Source of the DNA: Xanthobacter dioxanivorans
GTDB lineage: Bacteria; Pseudomonadota; Alphaproteobacteria; Rhizobiales; Xanthobacteraceae
Direction: 5' to 3'
Length of the DNA: 64,000 bases
Assembly (NCBI RefSeq): GCF_016807805.1
Contig: NZ_CP063362.1
Span: forward strand, 2,097,001-2,161,000
The notes below the pieces were generated by a model. That model was not told the origin of the DNA and searched no databases. It was given only the letters and a program-made list of their open reading frames with translations. Position 1 is the stretch's first letter, and each line of letters begins with the position of its first letter. Positions 56,182-63,803 of the stretch are shown here, in pieces. Both the position numbers and the translations under genes were made by a program.

Positions 56182-57111
56182 ATGTCGCGACAGAAGACAA
56201 TTATTACATGCGCGATCACCGGTGCGATACACACGCCGACCATGTCAGATGCTTTGCCCTATCTGCCGGATGACATCGCGGGCCAGGCGATCGATGCCGC
56301 CCGGGCCGGGGCCGCGATCCTGCATCTGCACGCCCGCAATCCGCACGACGGATCGATTTCGATGGAGCCCGCCGACTTCGCGCGTTTCCTTCCGGTCATC
56401 AAGCAGGCGACGTCGGCGGTGGTGAACATTTCCACCGGCGGCAGCATGACGAGCACGATCAGCGATCGCCTCGCTCCGGCCATGGCGGCGCGCCCGGAGA
56501 TGTGCTCGCTAAACATGGGCAGCATGAATTTTTCCTTCCACCCTCTCGCCGAGCGGTATGAGAACTGGAAATTCGATTGGGAAAAGGCCTACGTAGCCAA
56601 CAGCAAGAGTTATATTTTTAGAAACACGTTCGCAGATATCGAAGAGGTCGCGCAAACGCTCGCGCCGCATGATGTCAAATTCGAGCATGAAATATACGAC
56701 GTCGGTCACCTGTACAATTTGAAGTTTTGCATGGATACGGGCCTTTTCAAGGCGCCCATCTTCCTTCAGTTCGTCCTCGGCATTCTCGGTGGAATCGGCG
56801 CCGATCTCGACAACCTCGTCTTCCTGAAACGGACTGCGGACCGGTTGTTTGGCGACGCGTACCGCTGGTCCGTGCTCGGCGCCGGAGCGGCGCAGATGCC
56901 ACTCGCCGCCGCAGCAGTGCAACTCGGAGGGCACGTCAGGGTCGGTCTCGAGGATTCTCTCTACGTCTCTCGGGGCAGGTTGGCGGTGTCCAACGCGGAG
57001 CAGGTGGCGAAGGTCCGGCGGATCCTTGAAGATCTTGGTCATGACATCGCAACCCCGGACGAAGCGCGGACGATGCTCGGGCTGAAGGGGGGAGACCAGG
57101 TGGGCTTCTGA
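56182..57111 (+). CDS. BKACE (beta-keto acid cleavage enzyme, DUF849/Kce-like)
   Basis: A 309-residue TIM-barrel enzyme of the 3-keto-5-aminohexanoate cleavage family. Zn ligands H48 and H50 lie in 'AAILHLHARNPHDGS'; 'VVNISTGGSM' and 'EMCSLNMGSMNF' follow; 'GGHVRVGLEDSLYVSRGRLAVSNAEQVAKV' near the end is diagnostic. BKACE enzymes condense a beta-keto acid with acetyl-CoA to give acetoacetate and a new acyl-CoA. It is a single gene behind a perfect operator, divergent from the CoA-transferase. A beta-keto acid intermediate in the pathway is therefore likely. Confidence 0.92.
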   Translation: MSRQKTIITCAITGAIHTPTMSDALPYLPDDIAGQAIDAARAGAAILHLHARNPHDGSISMEPADFARFLPVIKQATSAVVNISTGGSMTSTISDRLAPAMAARPEMCSLNMGSMNFSFHPLAERYENWKFDWEKAYVANSKSYIFRNTFADIEEVAQTLAPHDVKFEHEIYDVGHLYNLKFCMDTGLFKAPIFLQFVLGILGGIGADLDNLVFLKRTADRLFGDAYRWSVLGAGAAQMPLAAAAVQLGGHVRVGLEDSLYVSRGRLAVSNAEQVAKVRRILEDLGHDIATPDEARTMLGLKGGDQVGF

Positions 57112-57222
57112 GACCGTTCGGTGAACGGCGATTGTCGGGTGGGTTGCCTTCCGGGTTGGAGCGTTCGTGGATCTGGCAGGGCGCTGTTCAGCATCAAGGG
57201 TTTAAAACTAGCCGCGCGAAAA

Positions 57223-57264
57223 CCATCTTCAACAGTCAACATCAATGTTGACTGTTGAAGATGG
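57223..57264. promoter_or_regulatory. 42-bp perfect palindrome containing the operator, before flavin monooxygenase gene
   Basis: The arms 57223-57242 and 57245-57264 are exact inverted copies around a central CA. The core 57235-57252 is GTCAACATCAATGTTGAC, and the right arm supplies TTGACT with TAGGTT 17 bp downstream. The extension beyond 18 bp by a second GTTGAAG pair may let two repressor dimers bind. Confidence 0.8.
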
Positions 57265-57340
57265 CAAATCTAGGTTGGCTCCATGCCCGATGGCGCGCCC
57301 AAGGCGACGGGCGCTCGGTCTGAAGATAAAGGAGCTCTCG

Positions 57341-59164
57341 ATGACGGCGGTGGATCCCGCATTGGCGCCCAACGCAGGCGCCATCTTTCGGTCCTGGCTG
57401 GCCAGGTTCGCCGCCGCGCTCGAGAAGCGAGACGCGGAAACGTTGGCGGGCATGTTTGGCGCGGATGGTTATTGGAAGGATTATCTGTCGTTCTCGTGGG
57501 AGCACCGGACCTTTTCAGGGCCATCCGAAATACGCGACGCCTTCGCCGCCAGCCTGCCGATCTTCAGGCCGCGCGCGGCGCGGGAGGCGATCGGCAGGAG
57601 TGCGCCGAAGTTGCTGCGCCGCTCCGCGAAGAAAGTCATAGAAGGTTTCTTCGACTTCGATGTCGAAATGGGGCGTGGTACGGCGTTCGTGCGGCTGCTT
57701 CACGATGAGCTGTCGCCCGACGATCCCAAGATCTGGCTGATGCTGACGTCGCTTCAGGAGCTGCGGGGTTTCGAAGAGAAGATTGGTGCGCGGCGCCCTT
57801 CAGGCGACGAATATGCCATGAACACCACGCCAAATAATTGGCAGGATGATTTTGAAGCGCGCCGCCTCTTCGCCGACCGTGATCCGGAAGTCATCATTGT
57901 GGGAGCCGGGCATGCGGGGCTCATTCTCGCCGCCAGGCTCCGGCAGATGGGTGTCGACACGCTCGTCGTTGAGAAGAATTCCCGCATCGGCGATGTTTGG
58001 CGCAATAGATACCATTCACTCACGCTGCACAACGAAAGCACCGCCAACCATATGCCATACATGCCATTTCCGGAGACCTGGCCGGTATGGCTGCCGAAGG
58101 ATCAGCTCGCGGGATGGCTCGAAGCATATGCCCAAGCGATGGAACTCAACGTTTGGACCGAAACTTCCCTTGCCGGCGCATCGTTCGACGAGGCCAGCGG
58201 CACCTGGTCGGTCGACCTGCGGCAGGGCATGGACGGCTCGGGGCGCAGGCTGCGGTGCAGGCATCTCGTCATCGCCACCGGCGTCAGCGGGTCCGTTCCG
58301 AACATCGCCGATATTCCGGGGCTTTCGGACTTCAATGGAGAAGTCCGGCACTCGGGCGAGTACACGCGGGGCGCCGCGTATGCGGGCAAGCGAGCGCTGG
58401 TGATCGGCACCGGCAACAGCGCCCATGACGTCGCGCAGGACCTTCACGTCAACGGTGCGGCGCAGGTCGCCCTCTACCAGCGAAGCCCGACGTGTGTCGT
58501 CAGCTTGGTTCCGAGCGCGGCGATGGTCTTCAAGATCTACAGCGAAGGGCCTGTTGACGAGATCGACCTGCTCACATCCGCCATCCCATTCCCGGTGCTC
58601 GAAGACACCTACAAGTTCATGACAAAGCGTGCCGGTGATGCAGACAAGGAAATGCTGGATGCGCTCAACAAGGCCGGCTTTGAAACCTACTTCGGAAGGG
58701 ACGGAACCGGGTTTCATATGATGTATCTGCGCGGAGAGGGCGGATATTACATCAATGTCGGCTGCTCGGATCTCATTATCGAAGGGAAGGTGGGAGTCGT
58801 CCAGGCGCGCGACGCGGACCGGTTTGTCGCGGAGGGCTTGCGGATGAAGGATGGCACCATCGTGCCCCTCGACCTCGTCGTGCTGGCGACAGGCTTCCGG
58901 AACATGCAGGAAGGCATCCGCCAGATGCTTGGCGACGAAATTGCCGATGCGCTCGGGCCGGTCTGGGGCTTCGATCAGGATTACCAGATGCGGAACATGT
59001 GGCGGCGCACGGCACGGGATGGACTGTGGCTCATGGGCGGGGCGCTGATCGATGCCAGGCTGTACTCGCGCTTTCTCGCGATCGAGATCAAGGCGTCGCT
59101 GGAAGGCCTGCTGCCGGACCGCGCTTCCATGCCGATCATTCCGCGCACCCGAGGCGACAGTTGA
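57341..59164 (+). CDS. NTF2-like/flavin-dependent monooxygenase fusion (FMO/BVMO-like)
   Basis: A 607-residue two-domain enzyme. Residues 1-155 form an NTF2/SnoaL-like domain ('LARFAAALEKRDAETLAGMFGADGYWKDYLSF'). Then comes a class B flavin monooxygenase: FAD motif 'IIVGAGHAGLILAARL' (GxGxxG at 188-193), NADPH motif 'ALVIGTGNSAHDVAQDL' (356-361) and the fingerprint F331-N-G-E-V-R-H-S-G-E-Y341, which fits FxGxxxHxxxY of FMO-type rather than the W form of classical BVMOs. A late 'VVLATGF' closes the fold. The start 57341 has GGAG 6 bases upstream. It lies behind the 42-bp operator palindrome. Oxygenation of a pathway intermediate is expected. Confidence 0.88.
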   Translation: MTAVDPALAPNAGAIFRSWLARFAAALEKRDAETLAGMFGADGYWKDYLSFSWEHRTFSGPSEIRDAFAASLPIFRPRAAREAIGRSAPKLLRRSAKKVIEGFFDFDVEMGRGTAFVRLLHDELSPDDPKIWLMLTSLQELRGFEEKIGARRPSGDEYAMNTTPNNWQDDFEARRLFADRDPEVIIVGAGHAGLILAARLRQMGVDTLVVEKNSRIGDVWRNRYHSLTLHNESTANHMPYMPFPETWPVWLPKDQLAGWLEAYAQAMELNVWTETSLAGASFDEASGTWSVDLRQGMDGSGRRLRCRHLVIATGVSGSVPNIADIPGLSDFNGEVRHSGEYTRGAAYAGKRALVIGTGNSAHDVAQDLHVNGAAQVALYQRSPTCVVSLVPSAAMVFKIYSEGPVDEIDLLTSAIPFPVLEDTYKFMTKRAGDADKEMLDALNKAGFETYFGRDGTGFHMMYLRGEGGYYINVGCSDLIIEGKVGVVQARDADRFVAEGLRMKDGTIVPLDLVVLATGFRNMQEGIRQMLGDEIADALGPVWGFDQDYQMRNMWRRTARDGLWLMGGALIDARLYSRFLAIEIKASLEGLLPDRASMPIIPRTRGDS

Positions 59165-59594
59165 TCTCGTTCCTCGCCGAAACGAGGAAGCGGCCTGGAG
59201 CCGCCGGTTCGTATTTTTGACCGCCGCCAGGCCAAGTTTCGCCGTCGCGGCAAGGTGGCGTCAAGCCGGACTGAACCGCGCATGCTTTCTGGTCGCTGTT
59301 CGATGGCCTGAAGGCAAGGGTGCCGACCGTCGTGATCTGCAGCAATGCCCGTCGGGCGCCCAGGAGCGCCCGCGAAAATCGGCAGCTTCATTCGGCCTTG
59401 GCGGAAGCGGCATGGTAGCCGCATCGCGAGTTATGCGGGGCCCTTGAAGGATGAGGCCGATAAATGTGTCAACTAACGTGTTGACAATCATATTTAGGCC
59501 GTTAGCCTTGGCGGAACAGAGTCTCGGCCGCAAGACACAAAGAGTGCGGCTGCGAAGCATAAATCGAAAAAATATAATCATGGGGAGGTCGGTA
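59165..59594. other. 430-bp intergenic region before porin
   Basis: No coding gene is supported in the first 280 bp. The last 130 bp hold the operator at 59468-59485, an AT-rich leader and the GGGGAGG ribosome site of the porin. No terminator for the flavin monooxygenase gene was found. Confidence 0.4.
59468..59485. promoter_or_regulatory. GTCAAC-N6-GTTGAC operator with overlapping -35 before porin gene
   Basis: Perfect match GTCAACTAACGTGTTGAC. The right arm gives TTGACA as -35, followed 16 bp later by TAGCCT as -10. The porin start lies about 80 bp further on. Confidence 0.75.
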
Positions 59595-61067
59595 ATGCGG
59601 GGAGTGCGGTACGTCCTATGTGTCGGCGTCGGCGGTGTGGTCATCTCGGGTGGCGCGCACGGCGCGGACCTTCCCGTGAAGGCCAGCCCTGCCGAATATG
59701 TGAAGGTGTGCGCAACCTACGGAGCGGGCTATTTCTATATCCCCGGCACCGATACCTGCTTGAAGATCGGCGGTCTCGCGCGGGTTGATGCATATGTCAA
59801 CGCTGTCGGCACGTTCATTCCGACAATCGTGTCGCCTTCGGCTGCGACGGCGTTCAATGGCCCGGGCACCGCTGGCGGCTTCGGCTATCCCTTCCGCGAT
59901 GACGATGATCCCCAGTACCTGACCCGGGCTCGCGCCGTCACGGAATTCGATGCGCGTACGCAGACAGAGTACGGCACGTTGCGATCCTATGTGCGCTTCG
60001 GTGCGGAATGGAACTCACAGGCGGGTGCGGGAGTGGGCGCCGGGAGCGCATTGTATTTCGAGCGGGCATTTATCCAATTTTCAGGATTTACGTTCGGATA
60101 TACCCAATCATTCTTCGATCCGGGTTTGGATTATATGATGACGGTCCCGTTCACGGGGTCGTATAATTGGACGACTTTGGCGGCTTATACGGCGCAGGTC
60201 GGCGGGGGGCTGTCGGCAACGGTGTCGATCGAAGATGCCGCCAATCGGACAACAGGCGTGCAGCTGACGGGCTCGACGGTTCAGCCGATCTTCAACATAA
60301 ACACCGTCGCGACCGGACTGTCCTATACGAACTTTCAGGCTGGACAGCAGCTGCCGGATTTCGTCGCCAACATCCGTCTCGATCAGGCCTGGGGCACGGC
60401 CCAAATTTCCGGAGCTCTGCATCAGGTTGTGGCGACCAGCCCTTTTTATGCGGGTTTCGTTCCCGGAGTGAACTCTTCGGATATGTGGGGTTGGGCGATC
60501 GGTGCGCATGTCGAGGTCAAGCTGCCCATGCTCGCCCCGGGTGATAGTGCTTTCATTCAAGCGAGCTATGAGCAAGGAGGTGCCAACTTCCTTGGCTTGT
60601 CGGGTGCCGGTCAGGCACGTTCGGTGGCTGTGGGCGCCATCGATCTGCAGCAGGTGGGAGGAGGGTTGTCCGGCACCGGCGCATTCTACAATATAGCTGA
60701 CGCGGTCGCCACCAACCTGCTTGGCGACTACAGCCTGACCTCCGGATGGGCAGTCCAGGGCCAATTCCGCCATTATTGGGTACCAACCGTGCGCTCAGCG
60801 TTCGCGCTCGGCTATGTGTCCTATCAGGTGCCCCAAAACATTGTCGCGGCGTTCGATTTCAATCTTTATCAGGCAGTGTTCAATACCATTTGGTCGCCGG
60901 TAAAGAACGTCGATGTCGGATTTGAAGTTCTGTATACGAAGGTGGATGGATCCGTGCCGCTTGGAAATTATTCGGCGGTCAACGCGACGGGCGGGTTTCA
61001 GGGGTCTCTGGTCGGCGGTTCGACCGATATCTGGTCCGGCGGCGTTCGGGTGCAGCGCATTTTTTGA
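59595..61067 (+). CDS. outer-membrane porin (alphaproteobacterial type)
   Basis: A 490-residue porin. Signal peptide cleaved near HGA-D (residue 24), then 'SPAEYVKVCATYGAGYFYIPGTDTCLKIGGLARVDAY', the alphaproteobacterial 'porin_2' start with two cysteines, followed by about 16 beta strands ('TQTEYGTLRSYVRFGAE', 'ERAFIQFSGFTFGYTQSFFD') and a C-terminal Phe ('GVRVQRIF'). Start 59595 is preferred to 59580 because GGGGAGG lies 6 bases upstream. Its operator suggests it is co-induced with the catabolic genes to admit the substrate. Confidence 0.92.
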   Translation: MRGVRYVLCVGVGGVVISGGAHGADLPVKASPAEYVKVCATYGAGYFYIPGTDTCLKIGGLARVDAYVNAVGTFIPTIVSPSAATAFNGPGTAGGFGYPFRDDDDPQYLTRARAVTEFDARTQTEYGTLRSYVRFGAEWNSQAGAGVGAGSALYFERAFIQFSGFTFGYTQSFFDPGLDYMMTVPFTGSYNWTTLAAYTAQVGGGLSATVSIEDAANRTTGVQLTGSTVQPIFNINTVATGLSYTNFQAGQQLPDFVANIRLDQAWGTAQISGALHQVVATSPFYAGFVPGVNSSDMWGWAIGAHVEVKLPMLAPGDSAFIQASYEQGGANFLGLSGAGQARSVAVGAIDLQQVGGGLSGTGAFYNIADAVATNLLGDYSLTSGWAVQGQFRHYWVPTVRSAFALGYVSYQVPQNIVAAFDFNLYQAVFNTIWSPVKNVDVGFEVLYTKVDGSVPLGNYSAVNATGGFQGSLVGGSTDIWSGGVRVQRIF

Positions 61068-61094
61068 TCGGCTTCCTCCAAGGCCGGCTCCTGG

Positions 61095-61127
61095 AGCCCC
61101 GGCAGTGTCCTGCCGGGGCTTCTTTTT
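61095..61127 (+). terminator. rho-independent terminator after porin
   Basis: An 11-bp GC-rich stem AGCCCCGGCAG/CTGCCGGGGCT with a TGTC loop is followed directly by TCTTTTT. It lies 28 bp after the porin stop codon, a classical intrinsic terminator. Confidence 0.9.
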
Positions 61128-61295
61128 GATGGGAGTGTCCGGTTCCGCCTGGCTGGGATTCTGCTGCGCCGGCCGGGTGCAGATTTCCTCGCGGAGGTAG
61201 TCGTGCGCGTCAGCCCAGCGGAGCAACATGCGTATCGCGCTCGGGTCGCCTCCCCCACGTCTTCCAATTGATGTGGTGGCGATGGAATTCGTTTC

Positions 61296-61313
61296 ATCAA
61301 CACTATCGTTGAC
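61296..61313. promoter_or_regulatory. operator (one mismatch) before substrate-binding protein gene
   Basis: ATCAACACTATCGTTGAC differs from GTCAAC-N6-GTTGAC at one base. The right arm gives TTGACT (-35) and TATGTT follows 16 bp later (-10). The binding-protein start is about 75 bp further. The surrounding 61068-61412 gap holds this site, the porin terminator and nothing else recognised. Confidence 0.65.
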
Positions 61314-61412
61314 TATAAAATCGCATTTGGTATGTTTCTTATGAAGGCATGAACTTTCAATAAAAATAAATTCAGGTGCTTTGTACCTAAATAATATGTG
61401 GAGGAAAGAGAA

Positions 61413-62660
61413 ATGAAGCTCAGCAGGCGACAATTTTCGGGAGCCCTCGCGTCAGCGATGGTCGGCGTGGTGGCGGGCCCGCGGCTGGGACGCGCGGAAG
61501 CCAAGCCGATTCGCATCGGCGTAATCACGTCCCTCACCGGGTTCGCGCAAATCTACGGCGAAGCGAACCGCATCGGCGCAGAGATTGCCGCCGAGCGGAT
61601 CAATGCCGCCGGTGGGGTTGGTGGGCGAAAGATCGAAATTGTGCTGCGCGACGACAAGGCTTCGTCGGACAGCACGGTGGCTGCCTTCCGGGATCTGGCA
61701 GCCCAGGGCGTTCGCTTGTTTCTGGCCGGTCCAATCTCCTCCACCGTGGTTGCCCTGGCCCCCTTGTTCAAGGATACGGACAATGTGCTGATCGCAGCCG
61801 GGCCGAACAACCTGTCCATTACCCATGAACTGTTCAACAAGAACGTGTTTCGTCTCCAGCTCACCTCGGTGCCAGTTTTTGCCGGACTGGGAAAGGTGGT
61901 TGCGGACAAGGCGCCCGAAGTGCGCGACTGGATTGCGATCAGCTCGGATCAGCAGGCCAATATCGACCTTTCCAACATCTTTATGGCATCGCTGAAGAAG
62001 GCCCATGCGGCGAAAGGCGTGGATGTCACCATTCGAGATATCGTTCTGACCAAGGCCGGCGCCGGCGATTTTCGCGCGCAGATCTCGAGCCTGATGAATT
62101 CCGGCGCCACCGGCGTATTGAATTCGCTCGTCGGCTCCGACAGCCTGACCTTCTACAAGCAGGCAAAATCGTTCGGCCTCGATCGCAAGGTGAAAGTATT
62201 CGCCGACGTCAGTGCCAACCTGAATTCGATGAAGACGATCGCCAGTGCCGTTCCGCAATCGGTGTGGACGCCCTATTATTGGTATGCTCAGGGCGACGGA
62301 AATCCGGTGTCGCAGGAATTGTACAAGATCGCCACCGAGCGGACCGGGACGCCCTTTCCCTATGGTTTCATTGCCCTTGCCCATGACTCCGTGATCGCCT
62401 TGGCCGACGCGATCAGAAGGGCCGGATCCGATAGCGCCCCGGCGGTGATCGCCGCGCTCGAAGAGGGGCGGCCGCTGGGAGCGGTGGGTCCTGTGGTCTT
62501 CCGTAAAGAAGATCACACCTACACCGGCGAGATGACCTTCATCAATTTCGGAGCAGCGCCGAAAGAACCCGAAGGCCTCCAGGTTAACGATGTCGTACGG
62601 CTGCTGTCCATCGACTATATCGAGCCCGCGACGCCCGGACTGCCCTACATCCTGAAATGA
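61413..62660 (+). CDS. branched-chain-amino-acid-type ABC transporter substrate-binding protein
   Basis: A 415-residue periplasmic binding protein. The signal has a good Tat motif, 'SRRQFSGALAS', with cleavage near AEA. The mature protein is Peripla_BP_6 (LivJ-like): 'IRIGVITSLTGFAQIYGEANRIGAEIAAERINAAGGVGGRKIEIVLRDD' is the family start. Such proteins in catabolic clusters often bind aromatic or carboxylic acids. No permease or ATPase genes lie within the window, so the rest of the transporter is elsewhere or beyond the end. ATG 61413 has GGAGG upstream. Confidence 0.9.
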   Translation: MKLSRRQFSGALASAMVGVVAGPRLGRAEAKPIRIGVITSLTGFAQIYGEANRIGAEIAAERINAAGGVGGRKIEIVLRDDKASSDSTVAAFRDLAAQGVRLFLAGPISSTVVALAPLFKDTDNVLIAAGPNNLSITHELFNKNVFRLQLTSVPVFAGLGKVVADKAPEVRDWIAISSDQQANIDLSNIFMASLKKAHAAKGVDVTIRDIVLTKAGAGDFRAQISSLMNSGATGVLNSLVGSDSLTFYKQAKSFGLDRKVKVFADVSANLNSMKTIASAVPQSVWTPYYWYAQGDGNPVSQELYKIATERTGTPFPYGFIALAHDSVIALADAIRRAGSDSAPAVIAALEEGRPLGAVGPVVFRKEDHTYTGEMTFINFGAAPKEPEGLQVNDVVRLLSIDYIEPATPGLPYILK

Positions 62661-62666
62661 CCGGAC

Positions 62667-62700
62667 CGGCCCCGCCTGGCAAACATGCCCGGCGGGGCCG
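62667..62700. terminator. bidirectional hairpin between binding-protein and cyclase genes
   Basis: Arms CGGCCCCGCC (62667-62676) and GGCGGGGCCG (62691-62700) form a 10-bp GC stem with a 14-base loop between two convergent genes. There is no long T-run. Confidence 0.5.
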
Positions 62701-62742
62701 TCGCAAGATTTCAGCGCGCGTCCTGCACCTTGCCGGTCGTCG

Positions 62743-63615
62743 TCACAGGAGAAGCATGGGTGAGACGGGGCTCGCCGTGCCGCCCACGATCTTCAGCGGG
62801 TTGATCGTCAGCAGGGCGGCAAAAGTTCGCCCCGCCACGGCCTCCAGGTCGAGGAGTTCAACGAACAGAACGCCTTCGCCCTGCATCAGTCGCACGTGGA
62901 GCGGGGTCGCCCATCCCGGAACGCCGGACGGTATCACCTCGACCGCCATATTGTCGGCGCCGACAATCGCAATCTTGCGCTCCTTGATCCAGTCGATGCA
63001 GTCAGCTCCCAGGCCGGGCGATGAGCGTTCGTGGGATTCACCTGAGTAATACGCCTTCAGCGATCCTGTCCGAACAAACAGGGCGTCTCCCGGCAGGCAT
63101 TCGAGACCCGCCGCGGTGATGAGTTCGTCGAGCCTTTGAGCCGGGATTGCCTCGCCTGGCGACAGCCAGCTGCGTCCATCCGGGACCGCATCGACCACGA
63201 TCACCCGTGTCACGATGGGGGGAATGGTTTCGGCGCCGAGCTGCCTGGCACCGAAACTGCTGACCTCGCTCGCCGGGATGCCGCCGAACATGTGCCCGCC
63301 GCAGAAGACATGGCACAGGGCATCGACGTGCGTGGTCCCATGGGTGGACAGCATGATGACGTCGTCGGAAAAGCCGAAGCCTTCCACTTCACGGCGCACG
63401 CCGACCGCATAGTCCCCCCCGTCGCGACGCATGAAATGCTGCGTCGGGGTTCGCATCGGCGCGATCGGGCCTCCGCCGTCGACGATTCGCATCCCGACGG
63501 ACAGGGGCTTGAATTGCTTGACGGTCGCAATGCCTCTGGCGACCGCCGCCTCGTCGATGTATCGCAAAGCTCCGCTTTGGGTGGTTGGGGCGCCGGAATA
63601 CCTGGCTCGGTTCAC
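62743..63615 (-). CDS. cyclase-family hydrolase (kynurenine formamidase-like)
   Basis: A 290-residue metal-dependent hydrolase of the cyclase family (PF04199). 'MLSTHGTTHVDALCHVFCGGHMFGG' holds the HxxxHxxDxxxH-type zinc site (H-G-T-T-H-V-D-A-L-C-H). 'PGDALFVRTGSL' and 'VEVIPSGVPGWATPLHVRLMQGEGVLFVELLDLE' complete the pattern. Members open amides, lactones or cyclic imides. It begins at a GTG and is transcribed leftward from a promoter whose TTGACT overlaps an operator at 63709. Its product would act on a cyclic intermediate; that is inferred. Confidence 0.9.
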   Translation of the reverse strand: MNRARYSGAPTTQSGALRYIDEAAVARGIATVKQFKPLSVGMRIVDGGGPIAPMRTPTQHFMRRDGGDYAVGVRREVEGFGFSDDVIMLSTHGTTHVDALCHVFCGGHMFGGIPASEVSSFGARQLGAETIPPIVTRVIVVDAVPDGRSWLSPGEAIPAQRLDELITAAGLECLPGDALFVRTGSLKAYYSGESHERSSPGLGADCIDWIKERKIAIVGADNMAVEVIPSGVPGWATPLHVRLMQGEGVLFVELLDLEAVAGRTFAALLTINPLKIVGGTASPVSPMLLL

Positions 63616-63708
63616 GAAAAATGCTCCGAATAGATGGTGTATGCAAACGTGTGAGGGGTGATCACTCGTGCCTTATTGCAGTGCAAAATAAAAGGCGCGT
63701 GCTCGTCA

Positions 63709-63726
63709 GTCAACAGTGATGTTGAT
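63709..63726. promoter_or_regulatory. operator (one mismatch) and -35 for cyclase gene
   Basis: GTCAACAGTGATGTTGAT matches except in the last base. On the minus strand TTGACT is followed by TATTTT 17 bp downstream, a good promoter for the cyclase gene. Confidence 0.7.
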
Positions 63727-63739
63727 TTTTTGGATGAGT

Positions 63740-63757
63740 GTCAACAAGTGCGTTGAC
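63740..63757. promoter_or_regulatory. GTCAAC-N6-GTTGAC operator before enoyl-CoA hydratase gene
   Basis: Perfect match GTCAACAAGTGCGTTGAC. The right arm gives TTGACT with TAGCCT 17 bp downstream, ahead of the enoyl-CoA hydratase gene. Only 13 bp separate it from the preceding site, so the two promoters in the divergent region have separate operators. Confidence 0.75.
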
Positions 63758-63803
63758 TAACCCTGCTCACCCCCCTAGCCTCTGAAGAGCTCTGGAGGAC
63801 CAA

